Made by a program: the position numbers and the translations under genes
The notes under the pieces: model-generated
The model's database searches: none
Seen by the model: the letters and a program-made list of their open reading frames with translations, nothing else
What the model was told of the DNA's origin: nothing
In this document: positions 36,489-47,752 of the stretch, one piece after another
Numbering within the stretch: the stretch's first letter is position 1
Layout: each line of letters opens with the position of its first letter
Assembly (NCBI RefSeq): GCF_949628265.1
Contig: NC_088788.1
Span: 3,100,001-3,164,000, forward strand
Length of the DNA stretch: 64,000 nt
From: Cloeon dipterum
Taxonomy: Eukaryota; Arthropoda; Insecta; Ephemeroptera; Baetidae
Direction: 5' to 3'

Positions 36489-38132
36489 TTACTTAAGTAT
36501 ATTATCCGGCTGTGATAACGTTCGGAGGTAGGATATCGGCGCAAATCTTTCAATTTAAATTAGACGCATCGTTTTTTCTGGTATTTCAACGGCGTGCAAC
36601 AGAGAAATTTGGTTGTGCTTAACAGTAATTATTCTGTCCCAGTTGAAATGTGTTAATTTGGCCTCTAGTACCGTATGCCTTCACCATCCATTAATTAGGT
36701 CTGATAGTTATGAAATTGATCTGTTCATAATTGTATTTTTTCAAATTGAGATCTGATTTTTGTGTAAAAATTACTCTTATTTCTATTAATTAGCAAACTT
36801 TTGAAATGCCTTTTTTGCTGCATTGGCATGAAGAACTAAAGAGTTTGTTTTCATTTAAAACTTAACAAACTATTTGCAGATGTTGAAGGACGTCAGATGA
36901 TATATTATTTTCAAGTTTTTCAAGGAGAATGCACCTATTAATCCGGAGAAAAGTTGATTGAAAATTTCATTAAATTACGGTGGCGTGGATTTAGCGTACC
37001 AGAAAACGGCAACTATTTCATTGGAAATTTACAGCGAATTTCTGGATTAAAAGGTACAAATAAATATGCCAAAAAAATTTGTGGATGGTGTGTATCAACA
37101 GTAAGGATGGAATCTGAAGTGCTTTGACAGTACAATCACCAAGGATATTAGCGAGTTTTTATATAGGGCTCTCTCACCCATTAGTGTTAATTTCCCATTA
37201 ATTGTAATCAAAGAAAATACTCGCGCAAATTTTAAATCTAAGTGTTTAATTAAACATTCTGGACCTGTCGAACAGGCATTGTTTTACAGTAGCTACTTTT
37301 TAATTCAAGAACCGACTAAACCCAACCCCCTGGAAAGTATTTTAAAGGTTGCGTAGTGTGGTTGGTCGGTCACACACAGACTTAGTGAGAGATGTTGACA
37401 TAATTATTTGAAAGTTTCGGAAGAGGGAAACAACCATAAACGACGATTTTAGCACACTAATTGTAGTAATTAAGCTCAGCTCAATATCTCTACTAGATGT
37501 AGAATTGATAGTTGTACCTGCTATATTTAAATAATTAATATCTTTTTCAAGGTCATGTCCCGCACAATCTACTTACATTTAATTATTTTTTGCCTTGTCG
37601 TTTTATGTGCTTTTCGATAATCTCTATATAATTACTACTAAAATCTCAGTAGATCGTTGTAGATGATCACTCTCATCTTCCTCTTCATTGCTTGCTAACC
37701 AAGATGACATGATTACCCCCAGACATTGCCAATTCATTTTGCCAAAGAATATTAACAACCATACACAGTGTCGACCGGATATAACATTTTTTGAGATTAA
37801 TTGTGTATAGTACAAGATGCGAATAGCGCCGGAAATTATTTCAATTCTTTTTATTGTAGGCTTTCTCATTGCTGTGCTTCTATTGATAAACGTGCACAGC
37901 ATCTTGCCAAATCTGCTATTTACAAAATTAATTTAGGCCATTTTGAATGGTGGCACGATTAATTTGCGATCGGTGTAGCATAAAAAAGAGACGTCGTGTT
38001 TTGACGTAGAACTTTGTGCAATATTCCCATCAATTTGTATAGTTTCCTGAATAAACTAGCCTTCCAAAGTTGCATATATTCTCATTCATGTTGTAACTTC
38101 CTGATTTATAGCGCAATGTACCGTTCAATAAA
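36489..38132 (+). other. Probable long 3' UTR of the GlcAT gene, up to a poly(A) signal
   Basis: No gene is visible between the GlcAT stop and the convergent eIF2D stop. An AATAAA at 38127-38132 (TTCAATAAAGATG) could end a 1.6-kb 3' UTR; an earlier one lies near 38050. Inferred from position only. Confidence 0.4.
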
Positions 38133-38389
38133 GATGAAACTCAAAGAATCTCCAATTGAATGCATTTCTTATTTATCATGATCATGGATAGGATTGTGAA
38201 ACTTGTGAATTTTAGACATTTTTCTAAAAAATATAGCTGACTTATTTTTTTGTACAAAATACACGGTTTTACTTAAAGTTTATAGGTGTCCTTATTTGAT
38301 GTCAAATAGTCCAACTTCTAATTTTCACAGGCTGAAGTATGATTAATGAAAAATTAATAAGCTTGATAGGTTATTTGAAAATTGAAAGT

Positions 38390-41300
38390 TTATTTCTTAT
38401 TTTTCTTCTTTTTGCTGGCAGCTGCCTCCAGTCCTCTAAGGTATCTCACAGGAATCTTGTAATCCTCTGAACAGACACAAGGTGTATTAATTTTATGGGG
38501 TGAAATATTGATCTGTCGTTGAATATGCTTTTAACTACCGACTGTAGAAAAAGGCAAATACCGATAAAACTTTGAACGCATTTTCTTCCAGCTCTAAAAA
38601 GGCAGAGCTGTTCTGGCTCAAATAAACAGGGTTGCAATTTTTTAACCAATTTCTTGCAGTAAAATATTTTCGAAAGTGAATCGTGAACGACTTTTTTTTA
38701 AATTTAAATCATAATGTTTTTATTTACCTTCCTTAAAATGCACTGAAAAAACAGTATAACATTTCAATCTCATCAGAAATAGTTATCAAGTGTAGCTAAT
38801 CAGTTGATCACTGAGAAAGCTTCACATTTTTTAATAAAATTAGGCGCAAGAAATAGGTAAAAATTGACGATTTTAGATTTTAATCAATAATAATACCTTG
38901 AAGGAGCTTTGCAATAAAATCGACTTGGTTTCCTTGGACAAGCAGCTCTCGGCTTTTCTTTCCAGGCGCTTCGTTGATGCTCGTACTCGCCGCCACCCCG
39001 TGTTGGCATTTTTTGGCAAAATCTTGAATGTCGATTTGAAACAGCTCCAAATTGTTGATTAAAGTAACCTATATTTTAATTAAATTATAAAAATTACGAA
39101 TCCACTGGAAAGTGTGTGGACTACCTTTTTATTCCCAGATCTCATGTTGACCCGAATATCGATGGGCTCCAACTTGACAGGCTTTGGCTGGGTCAAAGGC
39201 CCAGTTGCGGTCAAATGATAGGTTTGCGTCATCCTTGAGAGACACTTCTGCATCACCTCCTCCCAAGTTATATTAACAGTGTCTGATCCACCTCCGGCAC
39301 CGATCAGCGCGTCGTGCATCGTGGCGTCCAAGGTGACAAACCTTTAAAAAGAGGCTGGTTAAGTTAAAAATTCAACTTTTTCAAGGAAATTCTAACATTG
39401 TTAACGTTTAGGTTTTTGTTGAAACTATTTAATTTGTGTAGGCTTAAGCAGTGGTGAAAATATTTTGCTTTGGTGATTTTTGTGATTCACGTGAAATTAA
39501 AAAAAAAATTCAAATTGAAAATACTGATTTGCTAAATTAAATTTTAATTTTGATTCAGAGACAAATCGATCCTTTAATACAATCATTCTAGTTGATTTTT
39601 TACTTCAGAAAAATACGGTTTAAAATCTGTAAATTAAATCACCAAAATCTAAATTATTGTTGCATACCTCGGATTGTTCGGATCTTGCAGGTTATTTTGC
39701 TTCACATATTCTGTGATGTGTTGCCGGATATTCTGCGCACTAAGCAAGTCTCCTTTCCTACAGGTGAAGGTTTGTTAGAAAGGCATTGAACTGGTGGCCG
39801 CATTTTCATTTTCGCTCACTTGCAATGATAGTTTTTGAAGATCGGAGCGACATGGGCGGTGATTTTGTACAGTTCACGGATATGCGGCGATTCCTTTTCC
39901 TTCTTTTCCTCAGGCTTTGGCTCTTCGTAATCATCCTCTCTGAGATGAAAATGCTTCAAGTCTTCATGCTCCAAATTGACAGCAACTATGGTTTCAACTC
40001 CCTTCGTTTGTTCTCTTATCGTAATGACTCCGCTTTGAGTCATGACTTTTAAAAAAGCTCCGAGTTTTTTGAAGGAAGACTTCTTCACGTCTAACGTGTA
40101 CCTATGATGATTAAAATTTAGGATCTGTGGCATTATTTGCAGAGATTTCTACCTTGAGGGGCAAGCAGGCACCATGTGCAGACGGAAGAAATTACTTGTC
40201 AGCACAGGAAGGGCCAGCTTCTTGGCACTTGTTTTCCAGGATTTGAGAAAGCAGTATCGCAGCAGTTCATCCATGAAATCTGGACCCAATGGAGCTTCTT
40301 CCTCTGCAATCTGAAAGTCGAAATAATTGTCTCAAATAAATTTGCTTAAAGTTTTAACTCACCTTTGTGTCTTGAAGCCTCTCTTCCAGCCCGGTCTCTA
40401 CCTCATTTTTCACCTCTTCGCCAGTCCCTTCCTCTTGCACCTCTGCAGATTCCTCAGCATCCTCCACTTCCGCACTAGACGCATTTTCCTCCTCGCTCTC
40501 TTCGTCCAGGGCGACCCCTGGCAGTCCCAGGTCTGGAATGTTGGGCCTCGCTCCAGTTCCGAACCAAAGGTGGTCTCCCTCGACGTGCAAAATGAGCACG
40601 CCCTTTCCTTGAGTGGGGAAGGCTTTCATGTCCTGACTGCTTCTCGCAGCTTTGCCAACAGCCACTGACGCTCTGTTTGAGTTAGTATTCACAGCCACTG
40701 GTTGTCCTGTTTTCAAGTCGCCTCCAAAATCACTCTCCTGGAATATTTAACAGTTGTTAAAAGTCTTCAGTTTAAAAAATTGCTTCTAGTTTAGTTGAAT
40801 TTTTTGCCACAAAGTATTACTTCAAGGTCTTCAAGCAATATTTTCCCTAATTTAATTTTTATTTTCACGCTTCAGTCTAAATTTACAAGAATTTCGAGGG
40901 TGAAATTTCGCACCTTATGGCCGACCACCCCAGCCAGCATGAGATCGGCGCCTTTTCGAAGGAAATCAATGACTGGATCCCACACAGTGAAGTGGTACAC
41001 GAGTTTCGGGTGCTTCCAAAGGAGGTACACTGTCGGATAGTGCACCTTCTCCACCTCGAAGAAAATGGGCACGGGAGCAGCGTCTCCGTCCGACTGGACG
41101 CAGAAGACGTTGGCGTAGGCGCTGCTGTGCGTTAGCACCTTCACGGTGCTTATATTCGCCTTGTTCGGCAGCAAATTCTGCAGCTCAGTCTCAGTCAGTT
41201 GCGGGAAATTCTTCTGGATGTCGCATTTCAGTTTTTTCCTGAAAATAAAATTTAAATCATAAATAATTTGCGTATTGTGTTTTATGAAAAATTCATCGAA

Positions 41301-43472
41301 TGGGAATTTCTCAGGCACTTTTTGCGTACAATTCCTTTGAATTGAGTAGCCAAAATTAGCTCAAAAGTTTGAAAACACCGTCATATATATCGCCAGAAAG
41401 GGATTTTAGCTCATAATTTGCCAACCATTATTGAATAGATCGCGCCGAGAGGAATAACAATCAAGCGAAAACCCAATTGACGAACTTAACCCTTTAATTT
41501 TATGAGAAATTTGCAAAAAATCTGATATATAATTGTTTTTTCATTTATTGCACAATTTTAGAAGATTTTTTTTACCAAATTTCACACATTTTTCATTTTG
41601 TTGATGTTTGACTTAATGTAAATTATGGTGAAACTTTTGCTCACTCACATACCCTTCAGCAATGTTTTCCTTCGGGCGGAGCACCAGCTTGTGGACAAAA
41701 TATCCCTTGGATCACTTGAGAGTTATTTTTCCACACGTGGCAGACGTCCGCAGACTTAACATCACTTGTTTGGCAGAGTGAGTGGTAAGACTATTTTTCA
41801 TTGAGCTTATTATTTCAATTCTTTAATTTCTTGTCAAGTAATTAATTCCGAAGAAAAGTCAAATTCAATCGTTTACTCCCCGTTCCTATATTTGTATTTT
41901 AATTAATTCAATAGTGTTCGCAAAAGAGTCAATAATTTTGAGGAAACGTTTCATTAATTTACACTCAATATAATTTTTGCTTTAGTTTGTTTAGTACACT
42001 AACCGGCCTCTTCCATTGCTTTACCCTAGTAATTAAAGAAACTACGCGACCTTAAGACGCTCGTCTTAAATGCATATTATTTTATTTCAATTAAATTTCA
42101 TTTTCCAAATTAATAATTAAATTCATTTTATGTTCTGTCATGAGAAGTAATTCTCTTATAGAAAATTTAAAATCTTTCATTCCCAACTTTGGGAACTAAA
42201 ATTAAAGTTCGTGGTGTCAGAAATTATTCCTGAAATTGGGAGGGTCCCGAATTAATGCCTGGGTACGCGAAGGTTGCAACGTGATTCTAGATAAAAGGCA
42301 AATTCTTGAACATTTAATCAGCTAGATTACTCCTGACTAAGTTGGAATTGACACTAATTTGCAGGCTGCGATTATTAAACAGGTAAAAATATTTCGTATG
42401 CGATGCAAGGAAAAATTTAACTTAAGGGAAAATAACAATTTTTAGTCTCTTTTGGTAATTACATAGCCAAGAGTAGAATTTACAACTTTTACCGCAAATT
42501 TGTCAATATACATTATGGAAGAAAAGAACGAAAAATTAATTTCTTGAATTTCATATGCAAAAAAATAGTAAATTTACTGACAGGTAAAAAACTATACATA
42601 TATTTATAATAATATGCACTGCATCCCCTGCATCAGGGTTGCAAAAAACCCGCATTTTTGTAAATGCAGTGCAGTGGTAAAATGAGGTTTTTTCAATTTT
42701 TACCAGTTTCTTGCAGTTTTCACCTTATTTTTCAAAAATTTCCTAAATATTAGACTTGAAAAATTGTCAGAGCTAAATTTTTGGAGAAATTGAGCCAGCA
42801 AAATGGCAATTTAAAAGAAAATATCTGCACAGTGGAGGAAATTTTGAGCACTCCGAACGAAATTTTAGATTTTCATAGAAGAAAAATGGAATAAATTCAT
42901 TTCTTGCAATTCTTGCGAAAGAAATTGGTAAAAATTGGTGAAAAAACCGGGTGGTAAGCAAATGCAACCCTGCCCTGCATGGTGGACACAACGAAAATGA
43001 AGTCTGGTTGTGACTAATAACCAACTTTCGAAAAAGAAGTGAGAGTTGCGAGAGATTAAAGCGATTTAAGTACTTTTTCTCGTTTCGCAAGCAGCACGAG
43101 GGGGCTCGCGCCGAGGAGAAGAAGCGCAGGCGGCAAGCGCCAGCAGCGAAAACGCACGCGACTCGATCAATATCGGTCAATCGGCCGGAGCCAGCAGCAC
43201 AAACAGCAGTCCGTCAGAGACACTCTCTGGCATTCTCTCTCTCTCTCACGCCCAAATGGCCGACCTCGCAGGTCCGTGGTCGGCAAGCGAGTGGCCCTCG
43301 GGTTCTGAGTGGAGTCGCCGGTGAGAAGGGTCGCCGACCTCCGCGCGCGGACACCCCGGACGGCACCAAGAGCCGAGAATTTTCGCAATTTTCGCCTGAC
43401 AATTAATATATCTCACCTATCCGAGCCCTTGAGCGCAGAGTTGGACTTGATCTTGAACGGCTTCTGGAACAT
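38390..43472 (-). CDS. EIF2D: Translation initiation factor eIF2D (ligatin), complete
   Basis: Nine coding exons on the minus strand: 43472-43417, 41238-40914, 40737-40363, 40310-40153, 40101-39820, 39757-39668, 39341-39125, 39068-38897, 38466-38390. All junctions are GT/AG and in frame, giving 583 residues, about the usual length for this factor. It begins MFQKPFKIKSNSALKGSD, the typical eIF2D start. Domains in order: N-terminal domain and PUA (about 20-170, with YPTVYLLW and GADLML), an acidic linker (about 205-245), a winged-helix region (about 260-345), an SWIB/MDM2-like domain (about 385-460), and a C-terminal SUI1/eIF1-like domain (about 485-565), ending in a lysine-rich tail. Known role: GTP-independent delivery of tRNA to the P site, and tRNA/mRNA recycling from 40S subunits in the cytosol. 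Intron 1 (2.2 kb) contains a family D element. An AATAAA overlaps the stop codon. It converges with GlcAT and diverges from the PM20D1-like gene. Confidence 0.96.
42634..42972 (-). mobile_element. Family D hAT-type MITE copy D4 in eIF2D intron 1
   Basis: Termini CAGGGTTGCA and TGCAACCCTG, with perfect 8-bp duplications CCCTGCAT (42626-42633 and 42973-42980). Confidence 0.9.
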
Positions 43473-43479
43473 CTTGCTG

Positions 43480-43620
43480 GGCCGCCGGTGAGTCGAGGGG
43501 CTTTGACGGGGGCTCCAGTGTCCGGCGGGCAAAGGGACGGCCGGCGTGTCCAAACAAAAACACCTGGCGACCGCGGGGGATTCGTCAGAGAAGTCGTATC
43601 GTCGGTCGGTTGTTTTTAAG
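43480..43620 (-). promoter_or_regulatory. Probable eIF2D promoter region, CpG-rich
   Basis: GC- and CpG-rich DNA immediately upstream of the eIF2D start codon, with no TATA box. This is a housekeeping-type start region inferred from position and composition; I cannot mark a transcription start. Confidence 0.4.
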
Positions 43621-43926
43621 TTGGATCGAACCGGTTTTTCTTACTTTAGCTCACAATAATTAGGCAAAACATACCGGTTAATCTTATGAAAAGAGAAACT
43701 AAAAAACTGTTCTTCAAAAATATCGCTAAATAGATAAATAATTTATTAATTGACTGTCAGTAAAGTTCAGAATAGTGAGAGTGAATTAAAATACCTTTAC
43801 ATTTAATTTAAATACGCTCTCAAAGTTGGGAAAGAATTTAAATTTTGCGAGAAAACTGGCTCCAAAGTTGGAGAATATTTTTTTTTTAGAATTTAATCTA
43901 AATCAAAAGTAAAAATATCGTGGACT

Positions 43927-44366
43927 AATTCACCATTTGCGTAAACCGTTAGTGTTCGAAGCCGCCAGCAGATGGCGCCACCGTATACTTTCGTAATAAA
44001 TTTAATTTTTAGGCTTTTCCGCTGCGATTTCAGACTCAATCCTGCTGCTGTGCATTCTTCACTTAATTTTCTTTCTTTTTACGTGCTGAAAACCAAAATC
44101 AGTTCAGTTAATTGTCGTAGAAACGTAAGAAAATATTTTTTTTATTTTAAATAAATAATTTTTCACGATTATACGGCGATTGGCTGAACCGATTTTGGTT
44201 TTCAGCACGTGAAAAGAGAGAAAATTAAGTGCAGAATGCATCATAACTAGATTGAGTTTGAAATCGCAGTGCAAGTAATTTAAAATTAAATTTATTACAA
44301 CAAATTATACGGTTGCGCCATCTGTTGGTGACTTTAAACACTAAGGGTTTATGCAACTGGTCAATT
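43927..44366. mobile_element. Family C foldback MITE copy C4
   Basis: Left end TTCACCATTTGCGTAAACC, right end GGTTTATGCAACTGGTCAATT; the arms pair through most of the element. CTCF-like motifs lie at 43965-43978 (forward CCAGCAGATGGCGC, a full match to the core consensus CCASYAGRKGGCRS) and 44315-44328 (reverse). It sits between the divergent eIF2D and PM20D1-like genes. Confidence 0.86.
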
Positions 44367-45227
44367 GATTAATTTTTCGGGAAATGAGGAAAATTCTGAA
44401 TTTTAACTGTTGCTTTGGCATGATTTTTTGTAGATAATAATAAAGGTTATTTATAGGTTAGTAGTTTAGAAAGGAAAAATGATAGTGAAAAATGGCATGC
44501 GCGGCTTTAATGAAATACAATTGCTATAGAGACAATCAACACACTTGTGCGATAAGGGGCGGGACGACAGTGACCTTGCTCTATCGGTGCACACAATTTC
44601 ACAGAATGATAACGTTATTTACCTCAGAGTGAAATGAAAAGCGTTCCATCCTGCAGAGCGTTAATAAGCTCTCGGCTTAGATGAGAAAAACACAGGTTTT
44701 TCAAGAAAATTAGAATTCTTTGCTGTAAGTTGATTTAAAACAGGGTTCGGAAAAATCAGCACTAATTTTTTTTGTTGGTTTTTAGCAATTTTTTCCAAAG
44801 GTATAGTAATTTGGGTTGTAACAAAAAATTTCATTTTCTTAAATATCGGATCAGTTGTTTAGAAGTTTGTCCTTTTTAAACTCTATTTTATTTCTCACTT
44901 AAAATTAAACAAATAAATTTATCTAACCCTTTTGTGGCTTTAAAGAGATCCATAGGCGTCAAATTTTGTTCTATCATAAATTGAAACTTGTATTTAATCA
45001 GCATACATAAAAATATACCACTTTTTTGGATTTTTCTTTAAATAAACTGAACTGAATTGAATTAGGGGTTTCTAGCTGTAAAAAAGATGTGCAAAAAATT
45101 ATTTTCCCGCCCTGATTTAAAATTAAAAATTCGATTTTTGCTTATATTAACTTCATAATCACTTAAATTAAGTATTTTATCATTATTTAATTATTATTGT
45201 TGTCCATTTTAAGGTGATTGAACAACG
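44367..45227. other. Upstream region of the PM20D1-like gene, no gene seen
   Basis: AT-rich. A possible acceptor (TCCATTTTAAG) 16 bases before the ATG at 45228 hints at an upstream noncoding exon that I cannot locate. Confidence 0.4.
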
Positions 45228-47752
45228 ATGGTCCAGTCAAAGAGCCCCAAGTGGCAGCTGCGGTGGCGTTGCGGCCGCTGGTGGTGGAAGGTGTTCAAGC
45301 TGCTGCTGAAAATCCCGCTGGTCATCGGACTGTTGCTCAGCGTGGTGGTCCTCTACCGCGCCCTCACCGCCTCCACGCCGGCCTCGACCCTGGACATCCT
45401 GAACAATGCCCAGACCGCCGGCGTGGACGACAACCTCAAGATGGAGCGGGCGCACAGGTTGGCCGGCGCCCTCCGAATCTCCACCGTCTCCTACGAGCCT
45501 GGCAAACAGGAGACTGGCGAGCTGCTGAAACTTCACAGGTATCTTGAAAAGGGTAAGCGTATTTTTATAATGATTTATTTATTTACTCTTATGATGGAAA
45601 CTGAAAAATATACATATATATTCTATTGATTTTGAAATAGTGATTTTACAAAATATTTGGTTTATTTTAAAATGGAAACAGCTGATCCGAAACTTATATT
45701 ATAATTTTGAAACAAAAATTATGTCCTAAATGTCTGGCAATTTATAGAAAATTATCATTCATTCCAGATTTAATTAAAACAATTCTTACTTAATCATTTT
45801 AAGCAAAAAACTTATTTTTATTAATTTTTCTGGGGTAAAAAGGCTAAAAGGGACACTCAGAATGCTTTGGTTATTATTATATTTTTTAATTTGAGAAAAT
45901 AAGCATCTAATATTAATCTCCTTCACAGAATTTCCGGCTGTGCACAATTGTTCCTTTGTGAAACGAGAAATCATCAACGTCTATAGTCTGCTTTACACTG
46001 TTACCGGCACAAGCCCTGACAAACTGCCTTATATGCTGGCGTCGCACCTGGACGTGGTGCCCGCCGACCCTGAGCACTGGGAGGTCGACCCTTTCAGCGG
46101 CAAGATTGTCAACAACACCTACATCTACGGCAGAGGCACCATTGACGATAAAGGAGGCGTTTTGGTTAGAAATAATTCCAATTTTTTGTCAGGAAAACTA
46201 ATTTAAAACAAATAATCAATTCTAGGGCATCCTCGAAGCTTTGGAGTATTTGATCAAGAAGGGAGAGCGTCCGCAGAGAAGCTTTTTCATCGCCTTCGGA
46301 CACGACGAGGAGGTCAGCGGGAAGCAAGGTGCGCAGGAAATCGCTCGAGTTTTGCTGAAGAGGGGCGTGGACCGTCTGGACTTTGTTCTTGACGAGGGCT
46401 ACACTGTCACAAGATACATTTTCCCAGGCACCAGAAAACACGTGGCGCTGTAAGATTTTTCTTTATCTGATAAGGCTGGAGAGCAAAAAATTCTTTTAAT
46501 AGATAACAAGTTTGCACTGCAAGGGATTCCTCTGGTTTTTAGGATATCTTGCCGCAGATATATTTTTATTTTTTAAATTAATGCTCTGATTTTTTTTCAC
46601 TATGATAATAAATTTAAATAAATAAATTTGTATTTCAGCGTCGGCGTGTCTGAGAAGGGCTATCTCACCTTGGAGCTCTCCGTAAACGGCAGTCCAGGCC
46701 ACTCCAGTTTCCCCCCTTGGGAGTCTGCAATCGGGATTTTGTCCGAGGCCATCACCAAGTTGGAGAAGAACAAACTGCCGTCGATGTTTGGAACTGGACC
46801 TGAGCGCTCAACTTTCGAATACCTGGCTCCTCACGTGAGAATTTTTCCCCTTCAAATGCCAACAAACTTTCAATTAATAAAATGTTCAGGTTGGATTCCT
46901 GCACCGACTCCTTTACTCAAACATGTGGTTGTTCTCTGGATTCATGGCTCGAATCATGGAAAAAGAAGCGTTGAGCAACGCATATGTCAGGACTACTAGT
47001 GCCATAACTGTGTTTCACGGAGGAATCAAAGTAAACCGTTTAGTAGATGTCATTCATTGAAAATAAATTCGATTTTCTAGGAAAATGTCGTACCGGCTCA
47101 CGCGAAGGCCACAATCAACCACCGCGTTCATCCCTCGCAAACCATTTCAGATGTGATTGAATTTGACAAGCGCACCATCGACGATCCCAGGGTTGAAATC
47201 AAGGTGAAAGCGTCAAAGGAGGCGCACACTGTGTCTCCGTACGGTCCGGATGATGTCCAGTTCAATTTGATTGCTCGAAGCATCTACCAGACTTTTGACG
47301 ACGTCGTTGTCATACCAGGTACGAATGACTACAATATTATAATATTTTATTTTCAAAAGGAAAATTAAGAACGGAAAAATAAGCTCTGAAAAATAAATAA
47401 ATAAATTCCTGCTTCAATCAAATGATTTAATCCTTTTTTCCGGAATGAAAAAATTGATTGCTTTTCAATCCAAAATAGAATTTGACGCGTCGCAATTTCA
47501 ATTTATTGTGCAGGTGTATTGATCGCCAACACGGACACCAGGTGGTACCTGGGACTGTCGAGTCACCTGTACCGCTTTTTCCCAACCGTCATCTATCCGG
47601 AAGATACCAACAGGTACCATGGCATCGACGAGCGAATATCGATTGACAACTACCAGCAAGCCGTCAGTTTTTACTACAGGGTGATGAAAAACGCCGACCT
47701 CATCATAGGCCACGTTGCCTCGACCACTGCCCACCAACAGAGGGAACTTTGA
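45228..47752 (+). CDS. M20 metallopeptidase, PM20D1-like (N-acyl amino acid synthase/hydrolase family)
   Basis: Seven coding exons: 45228-45552, 45929-46164, 46226-46449, 46639-46834, 46890-47030, 47081-47318, 47514-47752, all GT/AG and in frame, giving 532 residues. Residues about 23-45 form a membrane anchor or uncleaved signal after a basic, Trp-rich N terminus. The M20 metal site is complete: His 148 (SHLDVVP, with catalytic Asp 150), Asp 181 (GTIDDKGG), Glu 215/216 (GHDEEVSG, catalytic base and ligand), Asp 243 (LDEG) and His 489 (YHGIDERIS). The dimerisation segment [15 protein letters not shown] follows the usual SEKG block. Mammalian PM20D1 reversibly condenses fatty acids with amino acids outside the cell; the insect substrate is unknown, and a carboxypeptidase S-like peptidase role is possible. 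An AATAAA lies at 48434. Confidence 0.93.

Noticed and set aside
41653-41711. A minus-strand stretch that at first looked like eIF2D exon 1, with a good donor and a compatible reading phase.
   Set aside because: It has no in-frame ATG and a TGA just upstream. The exon at 43472-43417 encodes the expected MFQKPFKIKSNSALKGSD start and splices in phase to 41238, so the stretch is intronic.
43214-43491. Plus-strand open frame ending at GTGAGT, considered as a 5' exon of the PM20D1-like gene.
   Set aside because: It is the antisense of eIF2D exon 1 and lacks an ATG; the GTGAGT is coincidental.
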